Assembly (NCBI RefSeq): GCF_041434935.1
Contig: NZ_CP107964.1
Location: forward strand, 5,191,001-5,255,000
Reading direction: 5' to 3'
Source of the DNA: Kitasatospora sp. NBC_00374
GTDB lineage: Bacteria; Actinomycetota; Actinomycetes; Streptomycetales; Streptomycetaceae
Length of the DNA stretch: 64,000 nucleotides
A program made the translations under genes and the position numbers. The notes beneath the pieces were generated by a model. That model saw only the letters and a list, made by a program, of their open reading frames with translations. It was not told where the DNA came from and made no database searches. Positions 49,722-58,350 of the stretch are shown piece after piece. Positions within the stretch are counted from its first letter, which is position 1; each line of letters opens with the position of its first letter.

Positions 49722-51200
49722 ATGACCACCCAGGACGACCTGCGGCCCACTCTCACCACGGAGGCCGGCGCGCCCGTCGCCGACAACCAGAACACCGAGA
49801 CGGCCGGCACGGGCGGCCCGGCGCTGATCCAGGACCAGTACCTCTTCGAGAAGCTCGCCCACTTCAACCGCGAGCGGATCCCGGAGCGGGTGGTGCACGC
49901 CCGCGGCGCCGGCGCCTACGGCACGTTCACGGTGACGGCCGACGTCACGCCGTACACCCGGGCGACGTTCCTGTCGCAGGTCGGCAAGCAGACCGAGACC
50001 TTCCTGCGGTTCTCCACCGTGGCGGGCAACCTCGGTTCGGCGGACGCGGTCCGCGACCCGCGCGGCTTCGCGCTGAAGTTCTACACCGAGGACGGCAACT
50101 ACGACCTGGTCGGCAACAACACGCCGGTCTTCTTCATCAAGGACGCCATCAAGTTCCCGGACTTCATCCACACCCAGAAGCGCGACCCGTACACCGGCTC
50201 CCAGGAGGCGGACAACGTCTGGGACTTCTGGGGTTTCTCGCCCGAATCCACCCACCAGGTGACCTGGCTGTTCGGCGACCGCGGCATCCCGGCGACCCTG
50301 CGCCACATGAACGGCTACGGCTCGCACACCTACCAGTGGCAGAACGAGGCCGGCGAGTACTTCTGGGTCAAGTACCACTTCAAGACCGACCAGGGCATCA
50401 GGAACCTCACCCAGGCCGAGGCCAACGCGCTCGCCGGTGAGGACCCGGACAGCCACCAGCGCGACCTGCGCGAGTCGATCGAGCGCGGCGAGTTCCCGAG
50501 CTGGACGGTACAGGTGCAGATCATGCCCGCCGCCGACGCCGTGACCTACCGGTTCAACCCGTTCGACCTGACCAAGGTCTGGCCGCACGCGGACTACCCG
50601 CCGATCGAGATCGGGAAGCTGGAGCTCAACCGCAACCCCGACAACGTCTTCGCCGAGGTCGAGCAGTCGATCTTCTCCCCGGCGCACTTCGTGCCCGGCA
50701 TCGGCCCCTCCCCGGACAAGATGCTGCAGGGCCGCCTGTTCGCCTACGCGGACGCCCACCGCTACCGCGTCGGCATCAACGCCGACCACCTGCCGGTGAA
50801 CCGCCCGCACGCCGGCGAGGCACGCAACAACAACCGGGACGGCTACCTCTACGACGGCCGCCACGGCCGGCAGAAGAACTACGAGCCCAACAGCTTCGGC
50901 GGCCCCGTCGAGACCGGCCGTCCGCTCTGGGCCCCCACCCCGGTGACCGGCCTCACCGGCAACCACGAGGCCCCCGCGCACGCCGAGGACAACGACTTCG
51001 TCCAGGCCGGCACGCTCTACCGGCTGTTCTCCGAGGACGAGAGGCAGCGCCTGATAGCCAACCTCGCCGGCTTCATCGCCAAGGTCTCGGCCGACCGCGA
51101 CGACATCGTCGAGCGTGCGATCGACAACTTCCGCCAGGCCGACGCCGACTACGGCCGGCGGCTGGAGGAGGCCGTCCGCGAGCTGCGCAAGCAGAAGTAG
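49722..51200 (+). CDS. katA: monofunctional haem catalase
   Basis: A 492-residue clade-3-type catalase. The distal His is in RVVHARGAGAYGTF (about 61), followed by RFSTVAGNLGSAD, the distal Asn in NNTPVFFIKD, and the proximal haem-ligand Tyr in RLFAYADAHRYRVG (about 340). It decomposes hydrogen peroxide in the cytoplasm. The length is standard for small-subunit catalases. The ATG at 49722 has GGAGG 6 bases upstream. Expression is probably controlled by the adjacent Fur-family repressor through the palindrome in the promoter. A perfect terminator follows. The symbol katA is generic; streptomycete papers use catA. Confidence 0.96.
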   Translation: MTTQDDLRPTLTTEAGAPVADNQNTETAGTGGPALIQDQYLFEKLAHFNRERIPERVVHARGAGAYGTFTVTADVTPYTRATFLSQVGKQTETFLRFSTVAGNLGSADAVRDPRGFALKFYTEDGNYDLVGNNTPVFFIKDAIKFPDFIHTQKRDPYTGSQEADNVWDFWGFSPESTHQVTWLFGDRGIPATLRHMNGYGSHTYQWQNEAGEYFWVKYHFKTDQGIRNLTQAEANALAGEDPDSHQRDLRESIERGEFPSWTVQVQIMPAADAVTYRFNPFDLTKVWPHADYPPIEIGKLELNRNPDNVFAEVEQSIFSPAHFVPGIGPSPDKMLQGRLFAYADAHRYRVGINADHLPVNRPHAGEARNNNRDGYLYDGRHGRQKNYEPNSFGGPVETGRPLWAPTPVTGLTGNHEAPAHAEDNDFVQAGTLYRLFSEDERQRLIANLAGFIAKVSADRDDIVERAIDNFRQADADYGRRLEEAVRELRKQK

Positions 51201-51216
51201 CGGGCCGTCAAGAGCT

Positions 51217-51253
51217 GCGGGCCCGGGAGCAGTTCGACTGCTCCCGGGCCCGC
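51217..51253. terminator. bidirectional terminator between catalase and hisN
   Basis: A perfect 17-base inverted repeat (51217-51233 with 51237-51253) and a TCG loop, between convergent genes. Confidence 0.85.
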
Positions 51254-51290
51254 GACCAGTTCCGCGGCCGGTTCCGCCGCCGTCCTGCGC

Positions 51291-52088
51291 TCAGACGCTC
51301 AGCCGGCGCAGGGCCTCCTCGTGCAGCAGCCCGTTGCTGGCCACCGCGTCCGCGCCGTTCGGTCCGTCGTAGCCGTCCAACCCGGTGAAGCGGCCGCCCG
51401 CCTCCTGCACCACGATGCACGGCGCCGCCATGTCCCACAGGCTCAGCTCGGGCTCGGCCGCGATGTCCACCGCGCCCTCGGCGACCATCATGTACGACCA
51501 GAAGTCGCCGTAGGCGCGGGTGCGCCAGCAGGCCCTGGTCAGGTCCAGGAACGGGTCGAGCCGGCCGCGCTCCTCCCAGCCGCTGAGCGAGGAGTAGGAG
51601 AGCGAGGCGTCCCCGAGGTCGGCCACGCCCGACACCGAGATCCGGCTCGCCTTGGCCAGGCTCCGGCCGGCGTACGCGCCCAGGCTCCTGGCCGCCCACC
51701 AGCGGCGGTTCAGCGCGGGGGCGGAGACGATGCCCACCACCGGCTGCAGCTCGCCGTCCACGCCCTCCTCCAGCAGCGCGATCAGGGTGGCCCACACCGG
51801 TACGCCGCGGACGTAGTTCTTGGTGCCGTCGATCGGGTCGATCACCCAGCGGCGCGGGCCGGTGCCCTGCAGGCCGTACTCCTCGCCGAGCACCGCGTCG
51901 CGCGGCCGGGCCCGCTGGAGCACGCTGCGCACCAGCTCCTCCGCGGCCTTGTCGGCGTCGCTGACGGGGGTCAGGTCGGGCTTGGTCTCGACCTTGAGGT
52001 CCAGCGCCTTGAAGCGCTCCATGGTGATGGAGTCGGCCGAGTCGGCGAGGACGTGGGCGAGTCGGAGATCGTCGTGGTAGTCGGCCAT
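51291..52088 (-). CDS. hisN: histidinol-phosphatase, inositol-monophosphatase type
   Basis: A 265-residue protein of the IMPase family. Metal-binding motifs: GEEYG (about 70), DPIDGTKNYVRG (84-95) and WDMAAPCIVVQEAGG near 220. In actinobacteria this family member at the rsgA-aroA locus is the histidinol-phosphatase that completes histidine synthesis, so hisN is assigned by locus and sequence type; a general inositol phosphatase is the alternative. ATG 52088 lies 6 bases after a TATCGT element, and the GGAGGG upstream is 17 bases away, so translation is probably leaderless. A GCTCGA/TCGAGC palindrome spans the promoter. Confidence 0.88.
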   Translation of the reverse strand: MADYHDDLRLAHVLADSADSITMERFKALDLKVETKPDLTPVSDADKAAEELVRSVLQRARPRDAVLGEEYGLQGTGPRRWVIDPIDGTKNYVRGVPVWATLIALLEEGVDGELQPVVGIVSAPALNRRWWAARSLGAYAGRSLAKASRISVSGVADLGDASLSYSSLSGWEERGRLDPFLDLTRACWRTRAYGDFWSYMMVAEGAVDIAAEPELSLWDMAAPCIVVQEAGGRFTGLDGYDGPNGADAVASNGLLHEEALRRLSV

Positions 52089-52165
52089 GCTCGAACGATA
52101 TCGAGCCCTCCACGATCCCGACAGCACGGCTCGCTCAGCGGACGGGCCCGGCGGATCGGCGCCGG

Positions 52166-52489
52166 TCAGTGCCCGCTGCCGCTGATCTGGAGGCCCACCA
52201 CCCCGGCGATCACCAGGCTGATCGAGACGAGCTTGAGGGTGCTGCTGGACTCGTCCAGGAAGACCATGCCGTACACCGCCGTGCCGGCCGCGCCGATGCC
52301 GGTCCACACCGCGTAGGCGCTGCCGACCGGCAGGTACTTGAGCGACAGCGTGAGCAGACCGAAGCTGCCCAGGGCGAACGCGCAGAACGCGACGGTCGGC
52401 CAGAGCTTGGTGAAGCCGTGGCTCAGCTTGAGATTGACCGCGAAGCCGGTCTCCAGCAGACCGGCGAGGATCACCATGGCCCATGGCAT
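52166..52489 (-). CDS. SMR-family exporter, Gdx/SugE-like
   Basis: A 107-residue small multidrug resistance protein with four membrane helices. The essential Glu is in ILAGLLETGFAVNLK (residue about 13). The stretch GSAYAVWTGIGAAGT is the Gdx/SugE subtype signature, which suggests guanidinium or quaternary-ammonium export in exchange for protons. It works as an antiparallel dimer. ATG 52489 has GGGAG 8 bases upstream. A guanidine riboswitch was sought in the upstream 100 bases and not recognised. It is in the same direction as rsgA and hisN. Confidence 0.92.
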   Translation of the reverse strand: MPWAMVILAGLLETGFAVNLKLSHGFTKLWPTVAFCAFALGSFGLLTLSLKYLPVGSAYAVWTGIGAAGTAVYGMVFLDESSSTLKLVSISLVIAGVVGLQISGSGH

Positions 52490-52616
52490 CGCGCTGGCTC
52501 CCTGTCTCCCGGGGGACGGGACCGGTCGGTCCGACCTTCTTATGATCGCCAGGGCAGGGCCGTCCGACACCTCCGACCGGCCGAACGGTGGTTGCGTCCG
52601 GCGTCGCCGAGCGGAG

Positions 52617-53672
52617 TCAGTCGCCCTCGCCGGCCTCGCGGGTGGAGAGCAGCCGGCGCAGTGAGTACAGCCGGGCCGGATCGGCGTGGCCGTCCGCGAC
52701 CCAGGCGTCCAGCGCGCAGTCCTGCTCGTCGTGGCTGCAGGCGCGCGGGCAGTCGGCGGTGCCGGGCTCCAGGTCGGGGAAGGCCAGGATGACCCGGGAC
52801 GGGTCGATGTGCGAGAGCCCGAACGACCGGAAGCCCGGGGTGTCGATCACCCAGCCCGGGTCCAGCGCCTTCTTCGAGCCCGGCTTGGCCCCGGGCGGCG
52901 GCGGCAGCCGCAGGGCCAGCGCCGAGACGGTGGTGTGCCGGCCGCGCCCGGTGACCGCGTTCACCACGCCGGTGGTCCGCTGGTGCGCCGGGACCAGCGC
53001 GTTGACCAGGGTGGTCTTGCCGACGCCGGAGTGTCCGATGAACACGGTGGAGCGCCCGCGCAGGTGCTCCCGGACGGCCTCGGCGCCCGCCGTCTCCAGC
53101 TCGTCCCGCCGGGTGACCACGTACTGGATGCCCAGCGGCGCGTACGACTCCAGCAGCGGTTCCGCGGAGGCCAGGTCGGACTTGGTGAGCACCAGCAGCG
53201 GCTCCATGCCCGCGTCGTACGCGGCCACCAGACAGCGGTCGATCAGCCGGGGCCGAGGCTCCGGGTCGGCGAGCGCGGTCACGATGGCCAGCTGCTGGGC
53301 GTTGGCGACCACGATCCGCTCGTACGGGTCGTCGTCGTCCGCGGTGCGCCGCAGGACGGAGCTGCGCTCCTCGACCCGGACGATCCGGGCCAGCGTGTCG
53401 GCCTCGCCGGAGAGGTCGCCGACCACGTTGACCACGTCGCCGACCACCACGCCCTTGCGGCCCAGCTCGCGCGCCTTCATGGCGATGATCTGGCGTTCCT
53501 GCTTGGTACCCGCGTCCACCAGGCAGGTCAGCCGACCCCGGTCCACGGTGAGGATCATCGCCTCGGCGGCGTCCTCGTGCTTGGGCCGGATCCGGGTCCG
53601 CGGCCGGGAGCCCTTGCGGCCCGGGCGGTTGCGGATGTCGTCCTCGTCGGCGTCCTTGCCGTAGCGGCGCAT
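52617..53672 (-). CDS. rsgA: ribosome small-subunit GTPase RsgA
   Basis: A 351-residue circularly permuted GTPase. G4 (LTKSDL, about 164) precedes G1 (GHSGVGKTTLVN, about 214), then G2 (GRGRHTT) and G3 (DTPGFRS, about 280). An N-terminal OB fold carries GDVVNVVGDLSG, and the C-terminal Zn knuckle has CPRACSHDEQDC. It assists late 30S maturation. The ATG is 53672 with a GGAAG site. It begins 16 bases after the aroA stop, so the two are cotranscribed, as in other streptomycetes. Confidence 0.95.
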   Translation of the reverse strand: MRRYGKDADEDDIRNRPGRKGSRPRTRIRPKHEDAAEAMILTVDRGRLTCLVDAGTKQERQIIAMKARELGRKGVVVGDVVNVVGDLSGEADTLARIVRVEERSSVLRRTADDDDPYERIVVANAQQLAIVTALADPEPRPRLIDRCLVAAYDAGMEPLLVLTKSDLASAEPLLESYAPLGIQYVVTRRDELETAGAEAVREHLRGRSTVFIGHSGVGKTTLVNALVPAHQRTTGVVNAVTGRGRHTTVSALALRLPPPPGAKPGSKKALDPGWVIDTPGFRSFGLSHIDPSRVILAFPDLEPGTADCPRACSHDEQDCALDAWVADGHADPARLYSLRRLLSTREAGEGD

Positions 53673-53688
53673 GCTGTTCTACTTCCCG

Positions 53689-55008
53689 TCAGCTCTGGCC
53701 CAGCAGGTCGGCCCACATCTGCGGGAAGTCCGGCAAGGTTTTGGCGGTGGTCGCCACGTTCTCCACCTCGACGCCCTTGACCGCGAGGCCGAGTACGGCG
53801 GCGGCGGTGGCGAGGCGGTGGTCCTCGTAGGTGTGGAAGACGCCGCCGTGCAGAGTACGCGGGCGGATCCGCAGACCGTCCTCGGTCTCGGTGACGTTGC
53901 CGCCCAGGTCGTTGATCTCCTTGGCCAGCGCGGCGAGCCGGTCGGTCTCGTGCAGGCGCAGGTGGGCGATGCCGTACAGGTGGGACTCGGAGTCGGCCAG
54001 CGCGGCCACCGCGGCGATCACCGGGGTGAGCTCGCCGACGTCGTGCAGGTCGGCCTCGATGCCGTGGATCCGGCCGGTGCCGGTGAACTCCAGGCCCTCG
54101 TCCGAGAAGCGGCAGCTGCCGCCCATCCGCGTGTAGATCTCGCGGAGCTGGTCGCCGGGCTGGTAGGTGTGCTTCGGCCAGTCCCGGACGGTGACCCGGC
54201 CGCCCGTGACCAACGCGGCGGCGAAGAACGGGGCGGCGTTGGAGAGGTCCGGCTCGACCACCAGGTCACGGCCGATCAGGGCGCCGGGGGTGACCCGCCA
54301 GACGTCCTTCTCGCCGCCGTCCTCGGGGGCGTCCACCTGGCCGCCGGCCTTGCGGACCATGTCGACGGTCATCCGGATGTGCGGCAGCGAGGGCACGGTG
54401 CCGCCGATGTTCCGGATCTCCACGCCGTTGTTGTAGCGGGCCCCGGAGAGCAGCAGGGCGCTGATGAACTGCGAGGAGGAGGAGGCGTCCAGTTCCACCG
54501 TGCCGCCGTCCAGGGAGCCGGTGCCGTGCACGGTGAGCGGGAAGCCGCCGCGGCCGCCGTCGTCGATCCGCGCGCCGAGGGCGCGCAGCGCGTCGATCAC
54601 GCCGTGCTGGGGGCGCTCGTAGCTGCGGGGGTCGCCGTCGAAGTGCACCGCGCCGTCGGCGAGCACCGCGAGCGGGGGCAGGAAGCGCATCACGGTGCCG
54701 GCGTTGCCGACGTCCACCTGGGCGGGCCCGCGCAGCCGGCCGGCCGGGATGACCCGCCAGGCCTCGCCGCCGCCGGTGCCGCCGCTGGCCGCGTTCACGG
54801 TCTCCTCGATACCGACGCCCAGTGCCCGCAGGCCGTCCGCCATCAGCTGCGAGTCACGGCTGCGCAGCGGGCGGCGGACCCAGCCCGGGCCGTCGGCGAG
54901 CGCCGCCAGCACCAGCGCGCGGTTGGTCGCGGACTTGGAGCCGGGGATGGTCACGGTCGCGTCGACGGCGGCGGTGGCGACAGGGGCGGGCCACAGGGAG
55001 TCGGTCAT
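53689..55008 (-). CDS. aroA: 3-phosphoshikimate 1-carboxyvinyltransferase (EPSP synthase)
   Basis: A 439-residue EPSP synthase of the shikimate pathway. Motifs: PGSKSATNRALVLAALADGP (substrate-binding Lys and Ser, about 22-42), VGNAGTVMRFLPPLAVLADG (PEP loop, about 98-117), FDGDPRSYERP, and the late LRLHETDRLAALAKEI. It joins shikimate-3-phosphate and phosphoenolpyruvate in the cytoplasm. ATG 55008 is clear from homology. It forms an operon with rsgA downstream; the M50 protease gene lies upstream on the same strand. Confidence 0.97.
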   Translation of the reverse strand: MTDSLWPAPVATAAVDATVTIPGSKSATNRALVLAALADGPGWVRRPLRSRDSQLMADGLRALGVGIEETVNAASGGTGGGEAWRVIPAGRLRGPAQVDVGNAGTVMRFLPPLAVLADGAVHFDGDPRSYERPQHGVIDALRALGARIDDGGRGGFPLTVHGTGSLDGGTVELDASSSSQFISALLLSGARYNNGVEIRNIGGTVPSLPHIRMTVDMVRKAGGQVDAPEDGGEKDVWRVTPGALIGRDLVVEPDLSNAAPFFAAALVTGGRVTVRDWPKHTYQPGDQLREIYTRMGGSCRFSDEGLEFTGTGRIHGIEADLHDVGELTPVIAAVAALADSESHLYGIAHLRLHETDRLAALAKEINDLGGNVTETEDGLRIRPRTLHGGVFHTYEDHRLATAAAVLGLAVKGVEVENVATTAKTLPDFPQMWADLLGQS

Positions 55009-55072
55009 GCGGCAAGTCTAGGGGTGGTGGGTGTACCCGCCGGTGCGGCGGCCGGGGCGTGCCGGGAGTGGC

Positions 55073-55786
55073 TCAGCGGGTCGGCCAGTCCAGCAGCCAG
55101 CCGCTGCCGATCAGCAGGCAGACCAGGGCGATCACCAGGAACAGCGCGACCCAGAGCAGGGCGCTGACCCCGGTCAGCCGGGCCAGCTGGTCGGCGTCCG
55201 AGTCGGGTGCCCCGCCGTGCCGGCGCTTGCGCTGGAGCTCGACCACCGGCCGGACGCCGGCCAGCAGCAGGAACCAGACGCCGAGGTAGGCGAAGCCGGC
55301 CCGGAGCTCCTCGCCGCCGTACCAGGAGACCAGGACGAAGGCCGCGCCGGTGACCAGCACGGAGAGCACCCCGAAGGCGTTCCTGATCTTGATCAGCATT
55401 CCGGCGAGCAGCAGGATGGAGATCCACAGCAGTGCGGTGATCCGCCCGGCGGCCAGCAGCGCGGCGCCGCCCAGGCCCAGCAGTGAGGGCGCGATGTAGC
55501 CGGCCGCGGCGGTGAGGATCATGCCGGGGCCGGTCGGCGGCCCGGAGGAGAGGGTCAGTCCTGAGGTGTCCGAGTGCAGCCGGATCCCCGCCAGCCGCCG
55601 CCGGGTGAGCAGCGCGACCAGGCCGTGCCCGCCCTCGTGCGCGATGGTCACCACGTTCCGGCTCAGCCGCCAGGCCGGCTGCACCGCGACGGCGAGCAGG
55701 GCGGCGGCGGCCATGACCAGCACCAGCCAGCCCGGCGGCAGGGGCTGGGGGTCCGCCACCCGGTGCCACACGTTCGCGAAGTCCAT
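55073..55786 (-). CDS. M50-type membrane metallopeptidase
   Basis: A 237-residue membrane protein with six or seven hydrophobic segments. The zinc motif HEGGH appears as VTIAHEGGHGLVALLT (about residue 52), close to the YxxP/M50B pattern of site-2-like proteases. No PDZ domain is present. It may process a membrane-bound regulator; none is identified here. The ATG at 55786 (MDFANVWHR) is supported by the family start. It is divergent from the HMCES-type gene and upstream of aroA on the same strand. Confidence 0.88.
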   Translation of the reverse strand: MDFANVWHRVADPQPLPPGWLVLVMAAAALLAVAVQPAWRLSRNVVTIAHEGGHGLVALLTRRRLAGIRLHSDTSGLTLSSGPPTGPGMILTAAAGYIAPSLLGLGGAALLAAGRITALLWISILLLAGMLIKIRNAFGVLSVLVTGAAFVLVSWYGGEELRAGFAYLGVWFLLLAGVRPVVELQRKRRHGGAPDSDADQLARLTGVSALLWVALFLVIALVCLLIGSGWLLDWPTR

Positions 55787-55930
55787 CCCGTACCGCCCAA
55801 GTCCCTCGGTCCACTGCCGGACCGGCAGCCTCCCATGCAGGGACGGCGCGGCGGTAGCGCCCGGTTCTCTCCGATGCCGTTCCGTGAGACTGCGCCGTAC
55901 GGGTGGGGCGGGCGTGGCAAGCTGATCGTC

Positions 55931-56680
55931 ATGTGCGGTCGCTTCGCCTCCACCACCAAGCCCGAGGACCTGGTCGAGATCTTCGGGGTGGAGCAGTGGG
56001 ATCCCACCGAGACGCTCGCCCCGAGCTGGAACGTGGCGCCCACCGACCCGGCCTTCGTGGTGCTGGAGCGCACTCCGAAGGGCCTGCCGGCGCCGGTCCG
56101 CCAGCTGCGGGTGCTGCGCTGGGGCCTGGTGCCGGCCTGGGCGAAGTCCCCGGACACCGCGGTCAAGATGATCAATGCCCGGGCCGACACCGTGCACGAG
56201 AAGCCCTCCTACCGGCAGGCCTTCGCCGCCCGCCGCTGTCTGCTCCCGATCGACGGCTACTTCGAGTGGCAGTCGACACCCGGGGCCAAGGGCCGGGCGG
56301 GCAAGCAGCCGTACTTCGTCTCCCGGGCCGACGGCGGCGTGCTCGCGCTGGCCGGTCTGTACGAGTTCTGGCGCGACCGCACCCTCCCCGCCGACCACCC
56401 GGACGCCTGGCGGGTCACCTGCACCGTGGTCACCACCGAGGCCGAGCCGCTGCTCGCCCCGATCCACGAGCGGATGCCGCTCTTCCTCGACCCGGCCGGC
56501 TTCGACGCCTGGCTGGACCCGGCCCGTACCGACCCGGACGAGCTGCGCTCGCTGCTCGTCCCGCCCGCGCCCGGCGCGTTGCGGGTGCACCCGGTGGGCA
56601 CCGCCGTCGGTAACATCCGCAACAACGGTCCCGAGCTGGTGCGGGAGCTGACCGACGAGGACCGCACCACTCTCTTCTGA
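55931..56680 (+). CDS. SOS response-associated peptidase (YedK/HMCES family)
   Basis: A 249-residue SRAP protein. Cys2 (MCGRFA) is the residue that forms a thiazolidine cross-link with abasic sites in single-stranded DNA after Met removal. Other conserved parts: SWNVAPTD, RWGLVPAWAK, INARADTVHEKPSY, the catalytic Glu in DGYFEWQ, and the late His in IHERMPLFL. It shields abasic sites at replication forks. No LexA-type box was seen upstream. ATG 55931 has no clear ribosome binding site. The name SOS-associated is historical; peptidase activity is on its own N-terminus. Confidence 0.94.
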   Translation: MCGRFASTTKPEDLVEIFGVEQWDPTETLAPSWNVAPTDPAFVVLERTPKGLPAPVRQLRVLRWGLVPAWAKSPDTAVKMINARADTVHEKPSYRQAFAARRCLLPIDGYFEWQSTPGAKGRAGKQPYFVSRADGGVLALAGLYEFWRDRTLPADHPDAWRVTCTVVTTEAEPLLAPIHERMPLFLDPAGFDAWLDPARTDPDELRSLLVPPAPGALRVHPVGTAVGNIRNNGPELVRELTDEDRTTLF

Positions 56681-56700
56681 GCCGACTCCGGGAGCCCCGC

Positions 56701-57336
56701 GTGCAGACCCTGGTCACCACCCCCGCCGGCGACGCCCGGATCACCCGGTACGAGACCGCCGGCCGGCCCCGGGCCCGGCTCGCCCTCGGACACGGCGCCG
56801 GCGGCGGCGTCGAGGCGCTGGACCTGCAGGCGCTGGCCGCCGCGCTGCCGCCGCTCGGCTTCGCCGTCGCCCTGGTCGAGCAGCCCTGGCGGGTGGCCGG
56901 GAAGAGGCTGGCCCCCGCCCCGAAGACGCTCGACGCGGGCTGGCTTCCGGTGGTGCCGGAGCTGGCGCAGGACGGCGTGCCGCTGTTCGTCGGCGGGCGC
57001 AGCGCGGGCGCCCGGGTGGCCTGCCGGACCGGGCGGGACAGCGGCGCCGCGGGGGTGCTCGCGCTGTCCTTCCCGCTGCACCCGCCGGGCCGGCCGGAGA
57101 AGAGCCGGGCCGACGAACTGCTGGGCACCGCTCTGCCCACGCTGGTGGTGCAGGGCGGCGCGGACACCTTCGGCACGCCCGGGGAGTTCCCGGTGCTGCC
57201 GGCCACCCACGAGCTGGTCGAGGTGCCGGGGGCGGGCCACGGCTTCAAGGTGCCCAAGCGGGCCGCGCTCGGGCAGCAGGAGGTGTCGGCCCTGATCACC
57301 GCCGCGGTCGGCGACTGGCTGTCCGCCCGCACCTGA
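56701..57336 (+). CDS. alpha/beta hydrolase (dienelactone-hydrolase/KANL3-Tex30-like)
   Basis: A 211-residue small alpha/beta hydrolase. Opening ALGHGAGGGVEALD gives the oxyanion turn; the nucleophile elbow is GGRSAGARVA (Ser about 102); a late Asp lies in QGGADTFGTP and the His in GAGHGFKVP. It is cytoplasmic. GTG 56701 has GGGAG 8 bases upstream and starts 20 bases after the HMCES-type stop, so the two are likely one transcript. Substrate unknown. Confidence 0.88.
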   Translation: MQTLVTTPAGDARITRYETAGRPRARLALGHGAGGGVEALDLQALAAALPPLGFAVALVEQPWRVAGKRLAPAPKTLDAGWLPVVPELAQDGVPLFVGGRSAGARVACRTGRDSGAAGVLALSFPLHPPGRPEKSRADELLGTALPTLVVQGGADTFGTPGEFPVLPATHELVEVPGAGHGFKVPKRAALGQQEVSALITAAVGDWLSART

Positions 57337-57372
57337 GCCCGGCGACTGCCTGCCAACGCCCGACTCCGGTCG

Positions 57373-57398
57373 GGAATGCGGGACGGTGTCCGATGGTT
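57373..57398 (+). promoter_or_regulatory. sigma-R-dependent autoregulatory promoter of sigR (sigRp2 type)
   Basis: GGAAT (57373-57377), an 18-base spacer and GTT (57396-57398): an exact sigma-R consensus. A start near 57405 leads, 37 bases later, to the ATG of the long form at 57442. It corresponds to the thiol-inducible sigRp2 of S. coelicolor. Confidence 0.92.
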
Positions 57399-57441
57399 GA
57401 CCCCACCGTCAGCAGAGTCCCGGTGGAAGGTGGCGCAGCAC

Positions 57442-58350
57442 ATGGGTTCGATCGCGTGCCCCGAGCGGCCGGAGGAGCGAGCGGTGGCCAACACGCTCGT
57501 ACCCGACTGGTCGGACTGGCTTGTCGCGGGCGAGAAGCCCGTGAGCCCGATATCCTCCATCTCGGGTCGGCCCGCCGTGGGCCGGGCCCGCAGTGCCGAG
57601 GAGGTGGGTCCGGTCGTCGGGACCGATGACGAGTCCGTGTCGGGCGTGGGCGGTCCGAGTGAGGGCCTGCCCGCGGGCGAGGCGCTCACCGGTGACGAGC
57701 TGGCCGAGGCGATCGGTGAGGACACCTTCCGGGTCTCCGCGGACGAGAGCGAGGAGTCGCGGCGCGAGCGCTTCGAGCGCGACGCGCTGATGTACCTCGA
57801 TCCGATGTACTCGGCGGCGCTGCGGATGACCCGCAACCCGGCCGACGCGGAGGACCTGCTGCAGGAAGCATTCGCCAAGGCGTACGCGTCCTTCCACCAG
57901 TTCCGCGAGGGCACCAACCTCAAGGCGTGGCTGTACCGCATCCTCACCAACACGTTCATCAACTCGTACCGCAAGAAGCAGCGCGAACCCCAGCGCACCG
58001 CGGCGGAGGAGATCGAGGACTGGCAGCTGGCCCGGGCCGAGTCGCACATGTCGACCGGTCTGCGCTCGGCCGAGGCGCAGGCGCTCGACCACCTGCCCGA
58101 CAGCGATGTGAAGGACGCCCTCCAGGCGATCCCGGAGGAATTCCGCATCGCCGTCTATCTGGCGGACGTCGAGGGCTTTGCCTACAAGGAGATCGCGGAC
58201 ATCATGGGTACACCCATCGGTACGGTGATGTCCCGACTGCACCGGGGCCGTCGCCAGTTGCGCGGCATGCTGGAGGACTACGCCCGTGACCGCGGGCTGG
58301 TCCCGGCGGGCAGTGGAGCAGGTCAGGAAGCGAAGGGCGCGGGCTCATGA
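57442..58350 (+). CDS. sigR: ECF sigma factor SigR (thiol-oxidative stress)
   Basis: The long form has 302 residues from ATG 57442. Region 2 of sigma is at about 115-185 (ALMYLDPMYSAALRMTRNPA, then DLLQEAFAKAYASF) and region 4 at about 225-285 (IPEEFRIAVYLADVEGFAYK, then EIADIMGTPIGTVMSRLHRG). A second start, GTG 57604 (VGPVVGTDD), gives 248 residues, corresponding to the stable constitutive form; the long form is reported to be unstable in S. coelicolor. A TATCCT at 57551 may mark the inner promoter. It directs mycothiol and thioredoxin genes after thiol oxidation. Its stop overlaps the rsrA start (ATGA). Confidence 0.96.
   Translation: MGSIACPERPEERAVANTLVPDWSDWLVAGEKPVSPISSISGRPAVGRARSAEEVGPVVGTDDESVSGVGGPSEGLPAGEALTGDELAEAIGEDTFRVSADESEESRRERFERDALMYLDPMYSAALRMTRNPADAEDLLQEAFAKAYASFHQFREGTNLKAWLYRILTNTFINSYRKKQREPQRTAAEEIEDWQLARAESHMSTGLRSAEAQALDHLPDSDVKDALQAIPEEFRIAVYLADVEGFAYKEIADIMGTPIGTVMSRLHRGRRQLRGMLEDYARDRGLVPAGSGAGQEAKGAGS

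Noticed and set aside
52490..52620. Guanidine riboswitch upstream of the SMR exporter
   Set aside because: The upstream minus-strand sequence lacks recognisable guanidine-I, -II or -III core motifs; only short GC hairpins are seen.
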